A stretch of DNA of 64,000 nucleotides, taken from the NCBI GenBank assembly GCA_905221605.1, contig CAJNDS010002207.1:188001-252000 (forward strand). The letters are read 5' to 3'. The notes under the pieces were generated by a model. The model had not been told where the DNA came from, did not search any database, and saw only the letters and a list, made by a program, of their open reading frames with translations. This DNA comes from Symbiodinium natans (lineage: Eukaryota; Sar; Dinophyceae; Suessiales; Symbiodiniaceae). Below, in pieces: positions 1 through 11,633 of this stretch (the first letter of the stretch is position 1; each line of letters starts with the position of its first letter). The position numbers were made by a program, and so were the translations under genes.

Positions 1-1
1 C

Positions 2-469
2 AATCAAACCTCGCACCAAGAGCAACTCCGACAGGACATCATTAAAAGATATGGTGGTCCGACAGCTCCATCCACACCTTGGCCGCAGGAGCAAAGGGAT
101 CTAAAGGCTTGGGGGGAGCTTTTCACTGGGGGCTTCAGCGTGTTGGGACTGGGTCTTTCAAAAAGAGTGCCCGCTTTCTCAGTCGGTTTCCTGACGTGGA
201 GAACGGAGCACCAAGAGTCATTCCACTTGGTCCTAAGGCTCGAGTCCCCCCGCCCCGCCTCCACTCTCTCGAAGGATGCAGACGAGCAGAATGACGATGA
301 CAAGTTCCTGAGGCTAGAGAAGCTGATCATCCGGGCCACAAGGAAGAAGGACAAGGCCAGCTTCCGTACTTTCGGTGCAGGGGTTATAGATTTTGAGTCT
401 AACATTCACCAGGGTCTCCTGTACGACCAGTTTACCCCATCCTCCACGGATCTCCATAGATCCTGCTGA
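2..469 (+). CDS. Partial open reading frame at window edge, unknown product
   Basis: A frame open from base 2 to the TGA ending at 469, with no start codon, so the 5' part lies outside the window. The translation has normal protein composition. There is a Gln/Arg-rich start, a Trp-Pro-Gln-Glu-Gln segment near base 90, an acidic Asp-Glu-Gln-Asn-Asp-Asp-Asp run near base 285, and then a basic helix with Leu-Glu-Lys-Leu-Ile-Ile-Arg-Ala near base 320. I do not recognise a family. It may be the last exon of a longer gene, or an exon whose true end is a splice donor before 469. The antisense frame is also open but has poorer composition. Confidence 0.35.
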   Translation, partial: NQTSHQEQLRQDIIKRYGGPTAPSTPWPQEQRDLKAWGELFTGGFSVLGLGLSKRVPAFSVGFLTWRTEHQESFHLVLRLESPRPASTLSKDADEQNDDDKFLRLEKLIIRATRKKDKASFRTFGAGVIDFESNIHQGLLYDQFTPSSTDLHRSC

Positions 470-1005
470 GGATCCAGGAGTTCCAACCCCCAGAAGCTTT
501 GAGGGATCGAGTTTTCCCAAGTTTGTGGTGCGAAGAAGAGGTTCACCCCCTTGTGACTGGCATGTCTCCTTCCTGTAGATATGCGAGGCGATACATGAGG
601 CGGGATGGTGGGATGTAAGCAGCTCGCCATGGCCATTGCGGTCATGGACCTTCAGCCAAATGTGTATTTCGGGCATTTTTTGTCTTCTTGTTTGTGGAGC
701 TTCTGAATGCACGGGCGAGTTAATGTCGGGATACCGCAGGAAATGTGTCGAACTTCAACCCCGGTGGGATCCTTTCAGGAACCTGAAGGGAGGGGGGAAC
801 ACCTGAGTTTCGGAGGGTTGCCCGGGCCCGGATCCCTGCAGCCAGCGTGCTCCTCGCCCGCTCATGCAATACTGGCTTTCACGCTGGCTCCAGGTGAGCT
901 GTGTGAAGTTGTAGATTGTTGAGAGAACTTAGGGATACTTGGGAATGATTTTAATTTAAGAAACAGAATATTTTGCTAGGGTTCCAAGTTCAGCTGAGAG
1001 AAGGC
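470..1005. other. Non-coding stretch before the MATH-BTB gene
   Basis: No convincing frame. AT-rich sequence at 935-975 lies directly upstream of the gene start. I see no TATA-like element or polyadenylation signal that could be assigned. Confidence 0.5.
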
Positions 1006-2040
1006 ATGGTTTCACAAGCTGGCAGCGAATGCAGTGCTACGGGAAGGGAGGAGCAGCTGGAGGTGACGGTTGAAGAATTTGCCAACTGTCGCCCAGGCTA
1101 TCAATGTTGGTCGCATGAGGCGGGTCCAAAAAACGCCAGCCGCCTGCAGCTCATCGTTCTCCCGAAGGGAGATGAAAACGACGGCGAGTTCCTGCGCGCC
1201 CGAGTTGTCCTGTGCCCTCCTCACAAACCCCATGGAGACGTGATGCTGGAAGTCACGGTCGTCAACGAGGTACCCGCAGCATGCCTGACACTTTCCTCAC
1301 GGTTGGTTCTCGCACCCCAAAAGCAGCGATTGGCCCGCCTTTTTCCTGTCAAACTTCTCAAAGTTACGGACATCCAGCCAGGATCAGGCTGGCTGGACGA
1401 GCATGGCCACATGCACCTGCGTGCAAGGGCTGTCTTTCCTCCGGTGATTGACCGACCTCGGCCTGCATTCCGTGAAGAACCGGACTTCACGCAGGAGTTG
1501 ACGCGAGTGAGCTTTCGATTGTCTGATGGACAACACATGTTCTTCGACAAGCGCTTGCTGATAACACGTTCGGAGTACTTCAGGAATATGTTGGCAGAGG
1601 ACCGGTACAAGGAAGGTGCTGCCAACCTGATCGATTTGAGCGGCAATCCCCAAGCTACGCAACAGAGCCTTACAGCGCTTCTCCGATTTCTTGTAGGAGG
1701 AGGGTTTTCGTCATATGGAAACAAGCACCTTGCCTTTTCGGTCCGTCGACTTGCAGATCAGTATCAGTTGGAGGAGCTTGTGCAGGCAGTTGACCGGGAC
1801 TTGGGGAGCCTGCTTTCAGAAGACAACGTCTTTGATTTCCTCGCGCAAACGTTAGGCAGCGGAGGTTCTTTGGAGTCCTCCTGCTTAGGAATGCTTGAAG
1901 GCAACGTTCGACTGTTGGAGGCTCACAGGCCATTCATGAAGCGCATCATGGACGAGCATCCAGCCCTAGCTGAGAAGATCCTGGATCTCCTCCTCGACTC
2001 TGCAAAGCGCGGTCAGAAGCGACCTCGCGGAGCGGTGTGA
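1006..2040 (+). CDS. MATH-BTB (SPOP-like) domain protein, intronless
   Basis: A complete 344-residue frame from the ATG at 1006 to TGA at 2040. The frame stays open a little further upstream, but without an ATG. Residues about 15-150 have the alternating hydrophobic pattern of a MATH/TRAF-like sandwich. Residues about 165-270 are a BTB/POZ domain: the Val-Ser-Phe-Arg-Leu-Ser-Asp-Gly opening is followed by a Phe-Asp-Lys-Arg-Leu-Leu-Ile-Thr-Arg-Ser-Glu-Tyr-Phe-Arg-Asn-Met-Leu segment, the family's 'X-is-F/HK-L-A-RS-FF-ML' core. Residues about 275-330 resemble the helical BACK-like tail. The C-terminus is basic (Lys-Arg-Gly-Gln-Lys-Arg-Pro-Arg), a possible nuclear signal. Proteins of this family are substrate adaptors for cullin-3 ubiquitin ligases: MATH binds the substrate, BTB binds Cul3. 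The BTB assignment is strong and the MATH assignment weaker. No intron is needed, unlike the other genes here. Confidence 0.85.
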   Translation: MVSQAGSECSATGREEQLEVTVEEFANCRPGYQCWSHEAGPKNASRLQLIVLPKGDENDGEFLRARVVLCPPHKPHGDVMLEVTVVNEVPAACLTLSSRLVLAPQKQRLARLFPVKLLKVTDIQPGSGWLDEHGHMHLRARAVFPPVIDRPRPAFREEPDFTQELTRVSFRLSDGQHMFFDKRLLITRSEYFRNMLAEDRYKEGAANLIDLSGNPQATQQSLTALLRFLVGGGFSSYGNKHLAFSVRRLADQYQLEELVQAVDRDLGSLLSEDNVFDFLAQTLGSGGSLESSCLGMLEGNVRLLEAHRPFMKRIMDEHPALAEKILDLLLDSAKRGQKRPRGAV

Positions 2041-5000
2041 GGTCTCAATCTGAACAGCATGCACCGCGGGCCAAAAGAAGGTCTTTAGCAATGGTCGCCC
2101 GTCAGATTCGGACTTGATCGCGCCTGATGCCTGATTGGTAACTGTATACGTAGTAACATTTGCAGACATATGACGTACCTGTATGCCTTTGGGGGGCCTG
2201 AACTCCTTATCGTCCTGAGCACGGCGGGGCCATGCAGGGTCGGGCCTCACGACACAGATAGACTCGTAGCAACTCTCTAGGAACTCCTAGAAACCAGCTT
2301 TGGACTCTCAGAAACCAGCTTTGGACCCCTGCAAAAGACCGCATCTGAATCCAGAAGTTTCATTGGGGTCGCCCAAGCTCTGCGAGTGCTTCTAAGGCCC
2401 GAACCCGCGACCCCCCCTCCCCCCCCCCCGATCGCAAAGACAGCCTGAAAAAAATCACAGGGCTCCAAGGGCAAGAAGACGCCGAGCGCCCTGGACGCCT
2501 CTGACTTGGGCTCTGATCAGGCGGGGCTTTCGACTTTGGGGGGTTGGGGTGGGGTTAAGGCTGCACAGCCGCACAGCATGAGTCTTTGTTTGTTGTTTTT
2601 GGTTTGGGGGAAGGTGGGCGGGCTAGGGCTTCTCGGGCTTAGTGTCATGAGAGTTGGGAGCTCACGCAAGCTCTTCCTTTTCCAGCTTGTGCTCGGATGC
2701 TGGGCTAGATCTTGGGCTAGTAGAGAGCGCTGGGCAGGACATGCTTCAAAAAAGGCTGGCTGTGTTTCTAGGTATAGTTCCAGGCCCCTTGAGGGCCTCT
2801 TGCGCCTTAATCGGAGATGGCGATCATTGCAGGAAAGCTCTGTCACCGAGAACAAGTGGCCATACCAGGCAGCTATAACAGCATATAACAGCCTGAAACC
2901 GGGACCTCCTGTAACTGAGAACTGGGGCAAGCTGTAGCTGAAACCAGAGGGACAGGCTGTAACAGAGCAGGTTCAGTAGGTTCTCGTATAAACCAAGCCA
3001 CACCAAGCTCAGAATAGACACGCCTTGCATTGCTGAAGCGTGCAGAAGGTCGTGCAGGGTGCGTCGGGGTGCTTGGGGCAGGTTTCTGCGATCCAGGGGT
3101 CTGGCCTTTGCTACGCATTCCGTGCCTCTTTGCCTGCTACTTCGGTTAAGATCCTGACCGGTTTCCATTACAAAGCAAGGCCCTACCGGAGCACTTGCTG
3201 CTAAGTTTACAAAGATGTTTCAGCGTCCTGTCCACTGAGAATGATGACATAATGCTGGTCGAGCACAGCCAAGGATTTTTTGCTTTTCACGTTTTTTTTT
3301 CTCTCGTTTGGTTCTGAGCCTCTGCCTCGCACTCTCAGCCTGCAGGCGTCCGACTTTGGCCGGGAGACTTCGCAGTGATGTCATGCCTACGCTGTTGACA
3401 TTCTCGCATGTTTTGCCGGCAGGCAATCGGAAGGGTTTGCCACAACCGTGCCCCTTTGCGACAACACATGAAACGATATGAAACGTTCCTTCAGCCCTAG
3501 ATCGACCAAAACCACGTGAAAGGCTGCAACGATTTTTGCATGAACCCTTAAGACTACCCAAAGGCCTCCGCCTTCGTACATTGGTTTATGCAGCTGGGGC
3601 GAGAAGCACGTGCTTCGACGAAATTAGCTTCGGCTGAGTGCCTGGAAACGCGGGCGATGCATGATTGGCAACAAGGGTGCCTTGACAGTACCCGTGTAGT
3701 GGGCGAAGCCCGTCTTTCGACCTGCTCTCCCAAGCTGAACGGACAATGAAGCGCCGTCAGTGCGTTGTAGACATGTGTAGACCTTCTCTTTAGTGGTATT
3801 CAACTGCCTACTGGTGGCTACTGGAAGCTGCGTGCTGCCCTGCTGCACCCTAGCAATTATAACAAAGAGAGTTTCGGCAGAGAGGCCGCACTCCGAACGG
3901 ACCACGCGGCTCATGAGAGCAGCACACATTTTGGATGTTCCTTTCGAGCATTGCGGCCCGACCCTCATCCTGGCTCAAGCCCCGAGCCCTCATCACACTC
4001 AAACCTTGAACCTCCTTGAACCTCCTCCAGCGGCTCTAGCTTGCAAAGTCAAACCTTCGTGAGTTCTGTCAGCCCGGAGACGTTGCATCTCGACGTGATC
4101 AATCCCAAGCCACTGTGCAACTCGACTCCCAGAGGCTCGTGAAAACTTTCTGCAGGCCCAGAGAACTGCAAGCCCAAAATCATAGCCTTCACAACCTCTT
4201 CGAGGCGGCCGGTGTGCTCGCTCCATCCCAGTTCCCGGGTGTCACTATGCAGAAGGTGAATCTGCCAGCTTCGGGAGCCCAGAAGCTTTGCCGCTGCCGC
4301 AACCATAAAAGTCCTAAAGCCCTGTGCAAGATGACAAGCACCGAGAAGCCCCCAGCGTCAAAGACCTCAATGGCCCAAGCCTCGACCATACGGTTTCACC
4401 CACGGCGTCGCGACTTGCGTGATCTGCCGAGCAAACAGTTGTTTCGTGTCGAGTACCACCTCGTAAGAAGTTTTGTGGTGACACTCACGGGACTACCCTA
4501 AACTGAAGATTCATAAGAAGTTAAGGCTTCGGATGTTTATGCTGTCTAGGGCTCAAAGAAACTTTTTGGGGTTCAGGGTTGGGGATTTGGTGTACATCGT
4601 ACCTGTCGGATTACCATGTACACCTGGCTGGTGACTTGCCTCGTGTTGCACCAGGTATTTCGCATGCTTATGCACCGACATGTTGCTGCGTGCACTTGTT
4701 TGGTCGAGAATGTATTCGGAAACAATGTACGTAGACAGGCAGCGAACCTGCACGCGGTTGCAGGTGACTTCTACAGCTACATGGGGAGCTCCACGACACC
4801 AGACTGCTTCCAGCAGAACAAGTGGTCCCTGCCCTAACCCGGCCTAGCCCAGGGCATGGTTAGATGTTCAGGTGACACTCCGCGCCGTGTCATGGCCACT
4901 TAGAGCTGGTTAAAGCAGATGGCATCGGCTTCTAGAACATGATTTCAAACAACAGCTGGAGTTCAGCTGGAGTTGGAGGATCTCCTGCCATGTAGAAGAA

Positions 5001-6600
5001 GGAACTCATAGAAGCGAAGAGTCGCAGATGCAGAAGCAGGACAAACAAGAGTACTGACAGTTTAGATCTCATCAGGAAATGCCCTCACAACTGGTGTATA
5101 CTAGTGTCGGGAGTTCGGCAATCTATACACCAGAACTCGGCTTTCTAGCAACTGAAAACTATTGCAGTTCTATCCCTCGTGCAGTTAAGGGCGGCACCAG
5201 CATGCTCATGTATCAACAATGGTAGCAAACCTATTTCGTAAATTCGAGCCAAGCCCTTCCACGCCCCCTTCCGATACTGCAAGGTTCGTGTTCGACCACG
5301 CCCGGTCCCCGGGTTTGTGCGGATTCGCCAAGCCCTGGAAAGTCGCAAGGGTTACCTGGGAATCTGTTGGAAATCCAGAAGCTGTTCTCAAGGTTTTCAG
5401 CATGTCCATGGAGCAGTGGGCGACCTTCAAGGCCATGTTCCCGAGCCCGGGCCGCCTGTCGGGCAATGTGTTGCTGGACCTTTGGGGCTGCAATTTCTCA
5501 ACACCCCATGATGCGAACTCTCTAGTCCGTCACCTTTGCCGAAGGCTCCAGGCTTGCGACTCTCAAATCCCAGACAGGGGCTACTATTGCACGTGGTGCT
5601 TCTGAACGCCCCCCCCCCCCCTCCCCTCACTTAGAGACCGAGGCAACAACCGGCCCATCCAGCCGATCCGAAGCCACCACATCGAAAAGAACTCATTCCA
5701 GGCGTGCGCGGGCTAGCTTTCTGAGTCCGGCCTCTACTCAGTCGCTGGGTTCCCCGCTGAGCAGTTTCATAGCCGAGCGGCAGCAAGTTGGGAAGTGTGG
5801 TAGATGTTTTCTTGGGATTGTTGTAGAAGAGGTGTGTCACATAGGCCACTTACCCCAACACCCAGTAGGATTGACGCCTAAACCCGCGCTGGCCCAACCC
5901 TAAAGTGTGGACCTCCTTTCGCTCATCTGGGCGCTGTTGCTACGAGATCCGGGTGGCAAAAGGGGAAAGCCAAAAGCTTGGGATCCATGATTCATACCTT
6001 CCAAGTACCTCTTGTCTGGCAAAGTGCATTGTCATGTATCTTTCTCCCCGAGGATAACACACCGCAGTTCGTGCATAGCTATGCGGGTGGCCAAAACATG
6101 CTGCGCCCAAGACAGCGAAGACAGATTTGCAAACAAGGGTTTTTGTCAAAAAAAGGTTTCTTCTCGCTTTTACGGCTCGCCGGTTCTGACAGTGTTCCAG
6201 TGTTCGGGCAGCAATTGCACTCACTGTTACGGCTTTCTCAGGCATGCACTGCGGCACTGTTTCGTCTCTTGCCCTGTTATGTTGACGCGGGGCTTGTTCT
6301 ACATCACTGTCCCTTGATGAACAGGGCTGACTGTAAGAGTTCCCTTTGTGTAAGACGACGTGCATGTTGTTCGAAGTGTGTCGGATAGCGCCTGAAGTTC
6401 AAGCAACCGCGGCGAGTCTGATTGATGGGAGGACGGTGAGCCGAAGCAGTTCGACTTCTTCCTAGGCCTTGGTTTTTGCTTGTTGCATTGTTGGGCTGAG
6501 AGGATTTGCTAAAAACAGGCATCCCAAGCAGCAAAGCTTAACTTAAGGCTTAAGGATAGTGAGGGCCGGCCCGGCCTGTCAGAAAATGAGTTCCGCAGCG
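2041..6600. other. Long stretch without a supported gene
   Basis: Many short frames occur on both strands but none has a recognisable domain or a clear coding/antisense contrast. The longest plus frame, 5219-5605 (128 residues), is unrecognised and overlaps an equally open antisense frame. Short C-runs lie at 2407-2430 and 5609-5625. Confidence 0.5.
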
Positions 6601-6625
6601 AGTAGTTCTCTGAGACGCAGAGAGA

Positions 6626-6689
6626 GGTGTAGGTGTAGGTGTAGGTGTAGGTGTAGGTGTAGGTGTAGGTGTAGGTGTAGGTGTAGGTG

Positions 6690-6755
<66 letters not shown>

Positions 6756-6957
6756 TGCGGGTGCGTGTGCGCGTGCGCGTGCGCGCGCGTGCGCGCTGTG
6801 CGTGCGCGTGGGGTGCGTGTGCGCGTGCGCGCGCGTGCGTGTGCGGGTGCGCGTGCGCGTGCGCGTGCGCGTGCGCGTGCGCGTGCGCGTGCGCGTGCGC
6901 GTGCGCGTGCGCACGCGTGTGCGTGTGCGCGTGCGTGTGCGTGTCTCTCTCTTTCTC
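6626..6957. repeat. Composite microsatellite: (TAGGTG)n, (GT)n, (GTGCGC)n
   Basis: About 65 bp of the hexamer GTGTAG/TAGGTG at 6626-6690 passes directly into about 60 bp of pure GT (6691-6751). Then come about 190 bp of GTGCGC/GTGTGC alternating purine-pyrimidine repeat to about 6945, and a short TCTCTCT run. Frames across it on both strands (Cys-Val, Arg-Thr or His-Thr repeats) are artefacts of the repeat. Confidence 0.95.
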
Positions 6958-7015
6958 TCTGTGAGGGGCACTTTGCTAGGACTGTCAACAGTTTTGGAGC
7001 TGGGAAGGCTGTCAT

Positions 7016-7016
<1 letters not shown>

Positions 7017-7047
<31 letters not shown>
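7017..7047. repeat. (GT)n microsatellite
   Basis: A pure GT dinucleotide run of about 31 bp, 70 bp downstream of the larger composite array. Confidence 0.95.
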
Positions 7048-7050
<3 letters not shown>

Positions 7051-8655
7051 TAAGGCTTGAAAGCTTCACTTCGCGTGGAGTTTGTGCGCCCTCTTCTCAA
7101 TCCCAATCCCCAGATTGGACCCGTGCTTGCAATACTCAGACATGCGAACCACTCCGCATAGGGCTTTCTGGCGCATTCGAGTCAAGGCATCAGGTTCCAG
7201 AAAATTGCTGGAGGGGGCAAGCACAAGCCCTCCCGCCAGCAGAACTCAATGCCACGCCATGCTGGTCTGCGTTATCGTATGTTTCTGACAGGGGCCCGTG
7301 AGCCTCTCTGTAGGAGTACTTACTTCCAAATGCAGGGACCTGACTCGACCTGGCCTTGATCCAAGAGCCCGAACCTTGATCCTTCTCCTCTGCAGGATCT
7401 CTTAATTTTTGAGTTCGTAGCTGGCTTCCGTTTGAGGCCCTGGTGGTTTACGAAAATAGGGGGGGCCCCAAAGCAGACCCCCAAAGAGTAGGAAACCCTA
7501 ATAAGAAGGACCCCAGTAAGGTACCAGATTTGTCGGAAAACCACCTTCGTAGGAGCTCAAAATCAAAACAGGGCTGAAAAATTAAAAAAACGACCGGTCC
7601 CTGCAGAGCCCGAACCCCTCAGAAGCCTCGAGAGGACGGCATGAAGCACGAGATCGGTTCCTCCCCGGGGAGGCAGGTCTGCTTTAAGAGGGTTCGGGGA
7701 GTGGTGACATTTTTGGGGTTCGCCACCCCCCCCCCCCTCTTTAGCAGAAAGAAAGCACGTGGGAGTGGGTTAGAGCGGCTTCAGGGAAGATTAGCCTGCT
7801 TTTTTTTTCCGCCTTTTTGACATCCTTGAGATACTTGTCTTCTTAATCATTCTTTACCCCAAAGCTGCCCGGACTCATCCATCCTGAAGGTCCCCAAACC
7901 CCCCCAAACTCCTAAGAGAAGTCTGCCGACTGTGCAGGCTTGGTGCCGCGAAGGTTAGGTTGTTCTACTCGCCCTTCACTCCCAAAGTTTCTACTGAGCA
8001 ATGCCCAGCTAAAGCTTGCAAATGCCGAGACTCCCAAGCCCAGCCTCAACCCTCTCTTCATCTTCAGTTTTTCATCCTTGTCCCGATTGTCGCGACGTTG
8101 GTCTTGATGGCGGCGTGGGGCTCAGATCAGGGTAAGCGTTACAGCCTTCAAGGGACAGAGGAAGCTCAGGAACGGGGCTGTTCTCTGCGGTGCTTGGGAC
8201 CTTTTGAGGTTCAGGTTGATTGGGACATGGCTTTGCTGGCATTGAGGGTGTGTTCTTGCGGCTACAGTAGCTTGAATGTGCTTCCCGAAGCTATCCGCTG
8301 CAAACCTTGGACATCTGTGCTTTGGAGGACGGGCGGCGTAGGAGATACAGAGGCAACATGAGTAAAGGGTCCTACATTGCACGGAGACAGAGGATGCGTA
8401 GACACAAAGATGAGAACTGTTTGTCCACTGTCAGTCAACTGTGGATGTGAGTTGATGCGCGATGACCTGAATGGACCTCGGTGTATGTGCGTCCAGTTGA
8501 GCTTCCGCTCAAGAGTCCGTTCGACTTCCTGTAGCCGTGCCATGTCGATGGCAGTACTCTGTCTGTCGTGGGTCCCGGGTGCTGGTAGGGGAGCCCGTAG
8601 CAAGTGATGAACAAAGGTGGGCCCCAAAGGCCATGATCATGAGAAGCAGCCCAGT
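7048..8655. other. Stretch without a supported gene
   Basis: Frames at 7960-8361 (+) and 8262-8627 (-) are open but unrecognised. The minus frame around 8560-8380 has plausible protein composition (an Arg-Leu-Gln-Glu-Val-Glu-Arg-Thr-Leu-Glu-Arg helix) and could be an exon. I cannot support it further. A C-run lies at 7726-7738. Confidence 0.4.
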
Positions 8656-8895
8656 TCATGGTTTTGACGTCAACAGAACGGAGAGAGCGGACGACCTGTG
8701 CTGTCGTGCGCGCAGCTGCATGAGGGGGTTAGCCATCCCCGAAAAAAAGAGCGAACGCAGGACAGAGAACGAGTCAGCCCTTGAGGTCATCATGCTCTCA
8801 ATCTTTAAGCGCGACGTCGTCGGCGGGAAGAGCAACATGTCGACCCTAGCGGAGACCATTGGCAACAGCTCTTCTGCAGCAGCTTTGGGTTATAA
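8656..8895. other. Exon-like island, strand uncertain
   Basis: Both strands are open here with ordinary amino-acid composition. On the plus strand the peptide runs Glu-Lys-Lys-Ser-Glu-Arg-Arg ... Ser-Ala-Leu-Glu-Val-Ile-Met-Leu-Ser-Ile-Phe-Lys. On the minus strand it includes Arg-Val-Asp-Met-Leu-Leu-Phe-Pro-Pro. No family is recognised. A CA/GT run begins just downstream at 8899. Confidence 0.25.
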
Positions 8896-8898
8896 GCT

Positions 8899-8942
8899 GT
8901 GTGTGTGTGTGTGTGCATGTGTGTGTGTGTGTGTGTGTGTTT
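8899..8942. repeat. (GT)n microsatellite, interrupted
   Basis: GT dinucleotides with one GCAT interruption near 8914, ending in TTTGTTTTTG. Confidence 0.95.
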
Positions 8943-10745
8943 GTTTTTGCGGGTGTTTGTTGGGAAGCAGAATTGCGCACCAGGTCATGAGGGCCAGTAC
9001 TGTAGGGTTCTCTTGACGAAGGACAGGCTGAGGGTCCACAGAGTTCAGACCCTCACTTGCTTGTTGTTGAAAAACATGAAAACAGCTCAGTAGTCTTGAG
9101 GGTTGGCTGTCACGTCGGCGTTGGCATCATCTAGCAGAACCCTTTTCGCATGTCAGAGCGACTCTGTGCTTTGCTGCGCCCTACTGCAAGATGAGAGTCT
9201 AAGTGTGTTCTCTGGAGGCATGGGCTACAGCCAAGTGTGAGGTAGATGGTTCCAGCAGAGATCCGGTCCCCTTTGGGCATCTACAACAGTTGGCCGTGCC
9301 GAGCACGATGCTGACACGAGCAGAGCGCACCCGAGCTGCGACCCCACACAGGGTTCCACCAAGCACTGGTCCAACACTCAGGATCCGAGAGAGGTCGCAG
9401 TTGTGCGGCTCTCTTCTCCCCAAGGAGAAGAACTTCAGATATACCTAAAATACTTAAAATGCATGTTTTTCCAGCCTCCCGTGGCAGTTGGGAGATGAGA
9501 GTCCATTCCGCGTATTGTAGCATCGATTCTGGACTACATGTATCTTATGCCGGCAGGGCATGGAGCGTCAGCAACATGGCAGCCTTGCATGCACCGTGCC
9601 TTGTAGATTGCATCCTGCGCATACACACAGCCTGCGCGTTTTTCCGTTTGGCCTGCCGACGCTCGAAGTTGCTTTTATAGCAGATCCGACAAGTACTGCT
9701 GTCCGGCGTTTCATGTGCCTCACTGCCCTGATGGGTCCGCTTTACAAGCGTCTTGCCATTGAATCACGCCGCAGTGCTTGGAGATCAGTGTGAGCACAAA
9801 GTGCAAGGCGCTCCCTCGATGAGGGTGGGCTTTGGGTCGGTGATGAAGGGAGCAGGTTTTCGCAAGATTTGAAACTCTTTGTGGGGTGTAGTTAGCAAGT
9901 ATCCCTCAGTCAGAAGCCGTTGCTAGCTCATGCCCCGAAGGCATGGTTTCGTCGAATCTCTAAACTCTAAGCAGCCTTGTCCCTCTCCATGAAGACTGTT
10001 AAATTCCAGCCTCTTGAAGGCAGAGGCACCTGCTCCCAACACTACCGACTTTGCTCCGTGCAAGTGTGGTAGGGTCCCGGCATCGACATCGTCACACTGA
10101 ACCTCACTAAGCTCACCCAACGCAATCGGCATCCAAGTAGCCCAGACCCGGCCGAGTCATGCCAGGCATGCCTTCAAAGCCTAAGCCCTGACCCCATAGC
10201 CCTGAAAGCCAAGCAGGAATGTGTCATGTTGGGCAAGAGTAGTTTCCTTAGGGAGGGCAAATACACAGGGTACGGATTCGGGTTTCCGCTTCGCGCGTGG
10301 CCGAACTGCAAGTTCAGCATCTCAGCTATCTCAGCTATCTTCAATATGAGCCCTTAAGCCCGGATCATTGTGATGCCACAAGGACGGCCATCCTATCGCG
10401 TGCGCATGTTCTGCTTCTTTGGCATGTAGTCTCAAACTCATTTGTGTCCACCAGAGAGAACCCGTGGCAAAAGTGTACAGATCAGTCCAGATCCGTCCCC
10501 ACCACGCGGTCCAGGTGCATTTCTAGTGGGCTTCAAGGCTTCTCCCTGAAACGATCACCACAAACCCCTTGCCGACACCAAGGGCAATCCTGCGCCAAGC
10601 CTTCACCTCTGCAAGCTTCTGAAGCCTTGTGAACGAATGTCCCCTCAGCAGCGCCTTGCACGCAGATTGAAGAAGACTGTCAGCTTTGCAGCGGAAGTGA
10701 GTGAGGCGCCTTGCTCGGGAAGCCGCAGTTTCCATTTGCGACAAT
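8943..10745. other. Stretch without a supported gene
   Basis: No frame stands out and antisense frames are equally long throughout. Short tandem words such as CTCAGCTAT occur near 10320 but carry no clear meaning. Confidence 0.5.
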
Positions 10746-10746
10746 G

Positions 10747-10781
<35 letters not shown>

Positions 10782-10782
10782 T
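10746..10782. repeat. (AT)n microsatellite
   Basis: About 37 bp of AT dinucleotides with one GT interruption. Confidence 0.95.
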
Positions 10783-10921
10783 GCGTCTGTATCTTGGGGA
10801 GAGCATCCTATATGCATGCATACATCTCTTTGCAACACGCAAGAACAAGAACCCTTGGCTCCCTGCCTTAAGTCTTAAACCACATCTCTACTCCCAAAGT
10901 TCCAAACCCAAACCCAAACAG

Positions 10922-11093
10922 CCAGGCCGACGACGACGACGATGGCGCGGCCCTGGAGGTCCCCAGCGCGGCGGGCGCGCCCGTACGGGATGCAACCTGG
11001 CTGGGGGCCTCAGATATCTGGCGGGGGAGGGGGGTGGGGGGAGGGGAGGAGGGATTCCCCGAGGCGTCTTTGTCTGTCTCAAGGCCGTGAATT
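10922..11093 (+). CDS. Possible acidic exon, unknown product
   Basis: A frame beginning after CAAACAG (a possible acceptor at about 10920) encodes Gln-Ala followed by five Asp, then an Ala/Val/Pro-rich stretch, and ends at TGA near 11090. A GT at about 10983 could be a donor. Composition is more protein-like than in the other two frames, one of which gives an Arg run. There is no family match. Confidence 0.2.
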
Positions 11094-11628
11094 GCAGCAG
11101 GGCATTGGCTTGCGCAGGGCTTCTCGAAGTTGAGTGTTGACATATATCAACATGCAGAAGACCGAAACTCCTCCACGGCTTGGACCAGCGGAGTGATGCA
11201 TGCTTCTTTCTACAGAGGCTTGATCATGCCGACGTGTTGCTGAAATCCTAGCTGCGGTTTATCAGCACATCCCGAAGAATTTTTTGGGTCTCGGGTCGCA
11301 TGTTTTGGTGTTGGCATTAAGGATGTCATAGCTGCTTGGTGCAAAGGAGTGCAGCCAAGATTGTTCTTGCACCTTACCTTCCCGCATTCCCGAATATAAG
11401 TGAGGCAGAGGCAGCCTCCCTTTTGCACACTGTTCTGCATTCATGCGTGGTTGCGAACACAGGTTTTTGCATGTTCTCAAAAAGTGATCGTGCAAGGCCT
11501 GCTAAGGTTCGCCCATCTTTGTAGCTGACTGTGAATCTCGTAAGTACTCCTGGGTTGGAGGGAGAGATTCCTGACCATGCCGAGCGCTTCAAATCCTGGA
11601 TGATGCCGTGTGCTTGCCTGAAATATAC

Positions 11629-11633
11629 CTTTC
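11629..11633. repeat. Target-site duplication CTTTC, left copy
   Basis: CTTTC directly precedes the left LTR (TGATGTTGG...). The same five bases follow the right LTR at 20566-20570. A 5-bp duplication is the size usual for Ty1/copia integrases. Confidence 0.9.

Noticed and set aside
5219-5605. 128-codon plus frame
   Set aside because: No domain, and the antisense is equally open, so I do not support it as a gene.
6509-7301. Cys-Val, Arg-Thr and His-Thr repeat proteins
   Set aside because: All frames are open because of the microsatellite; no unique sequence supports coding.
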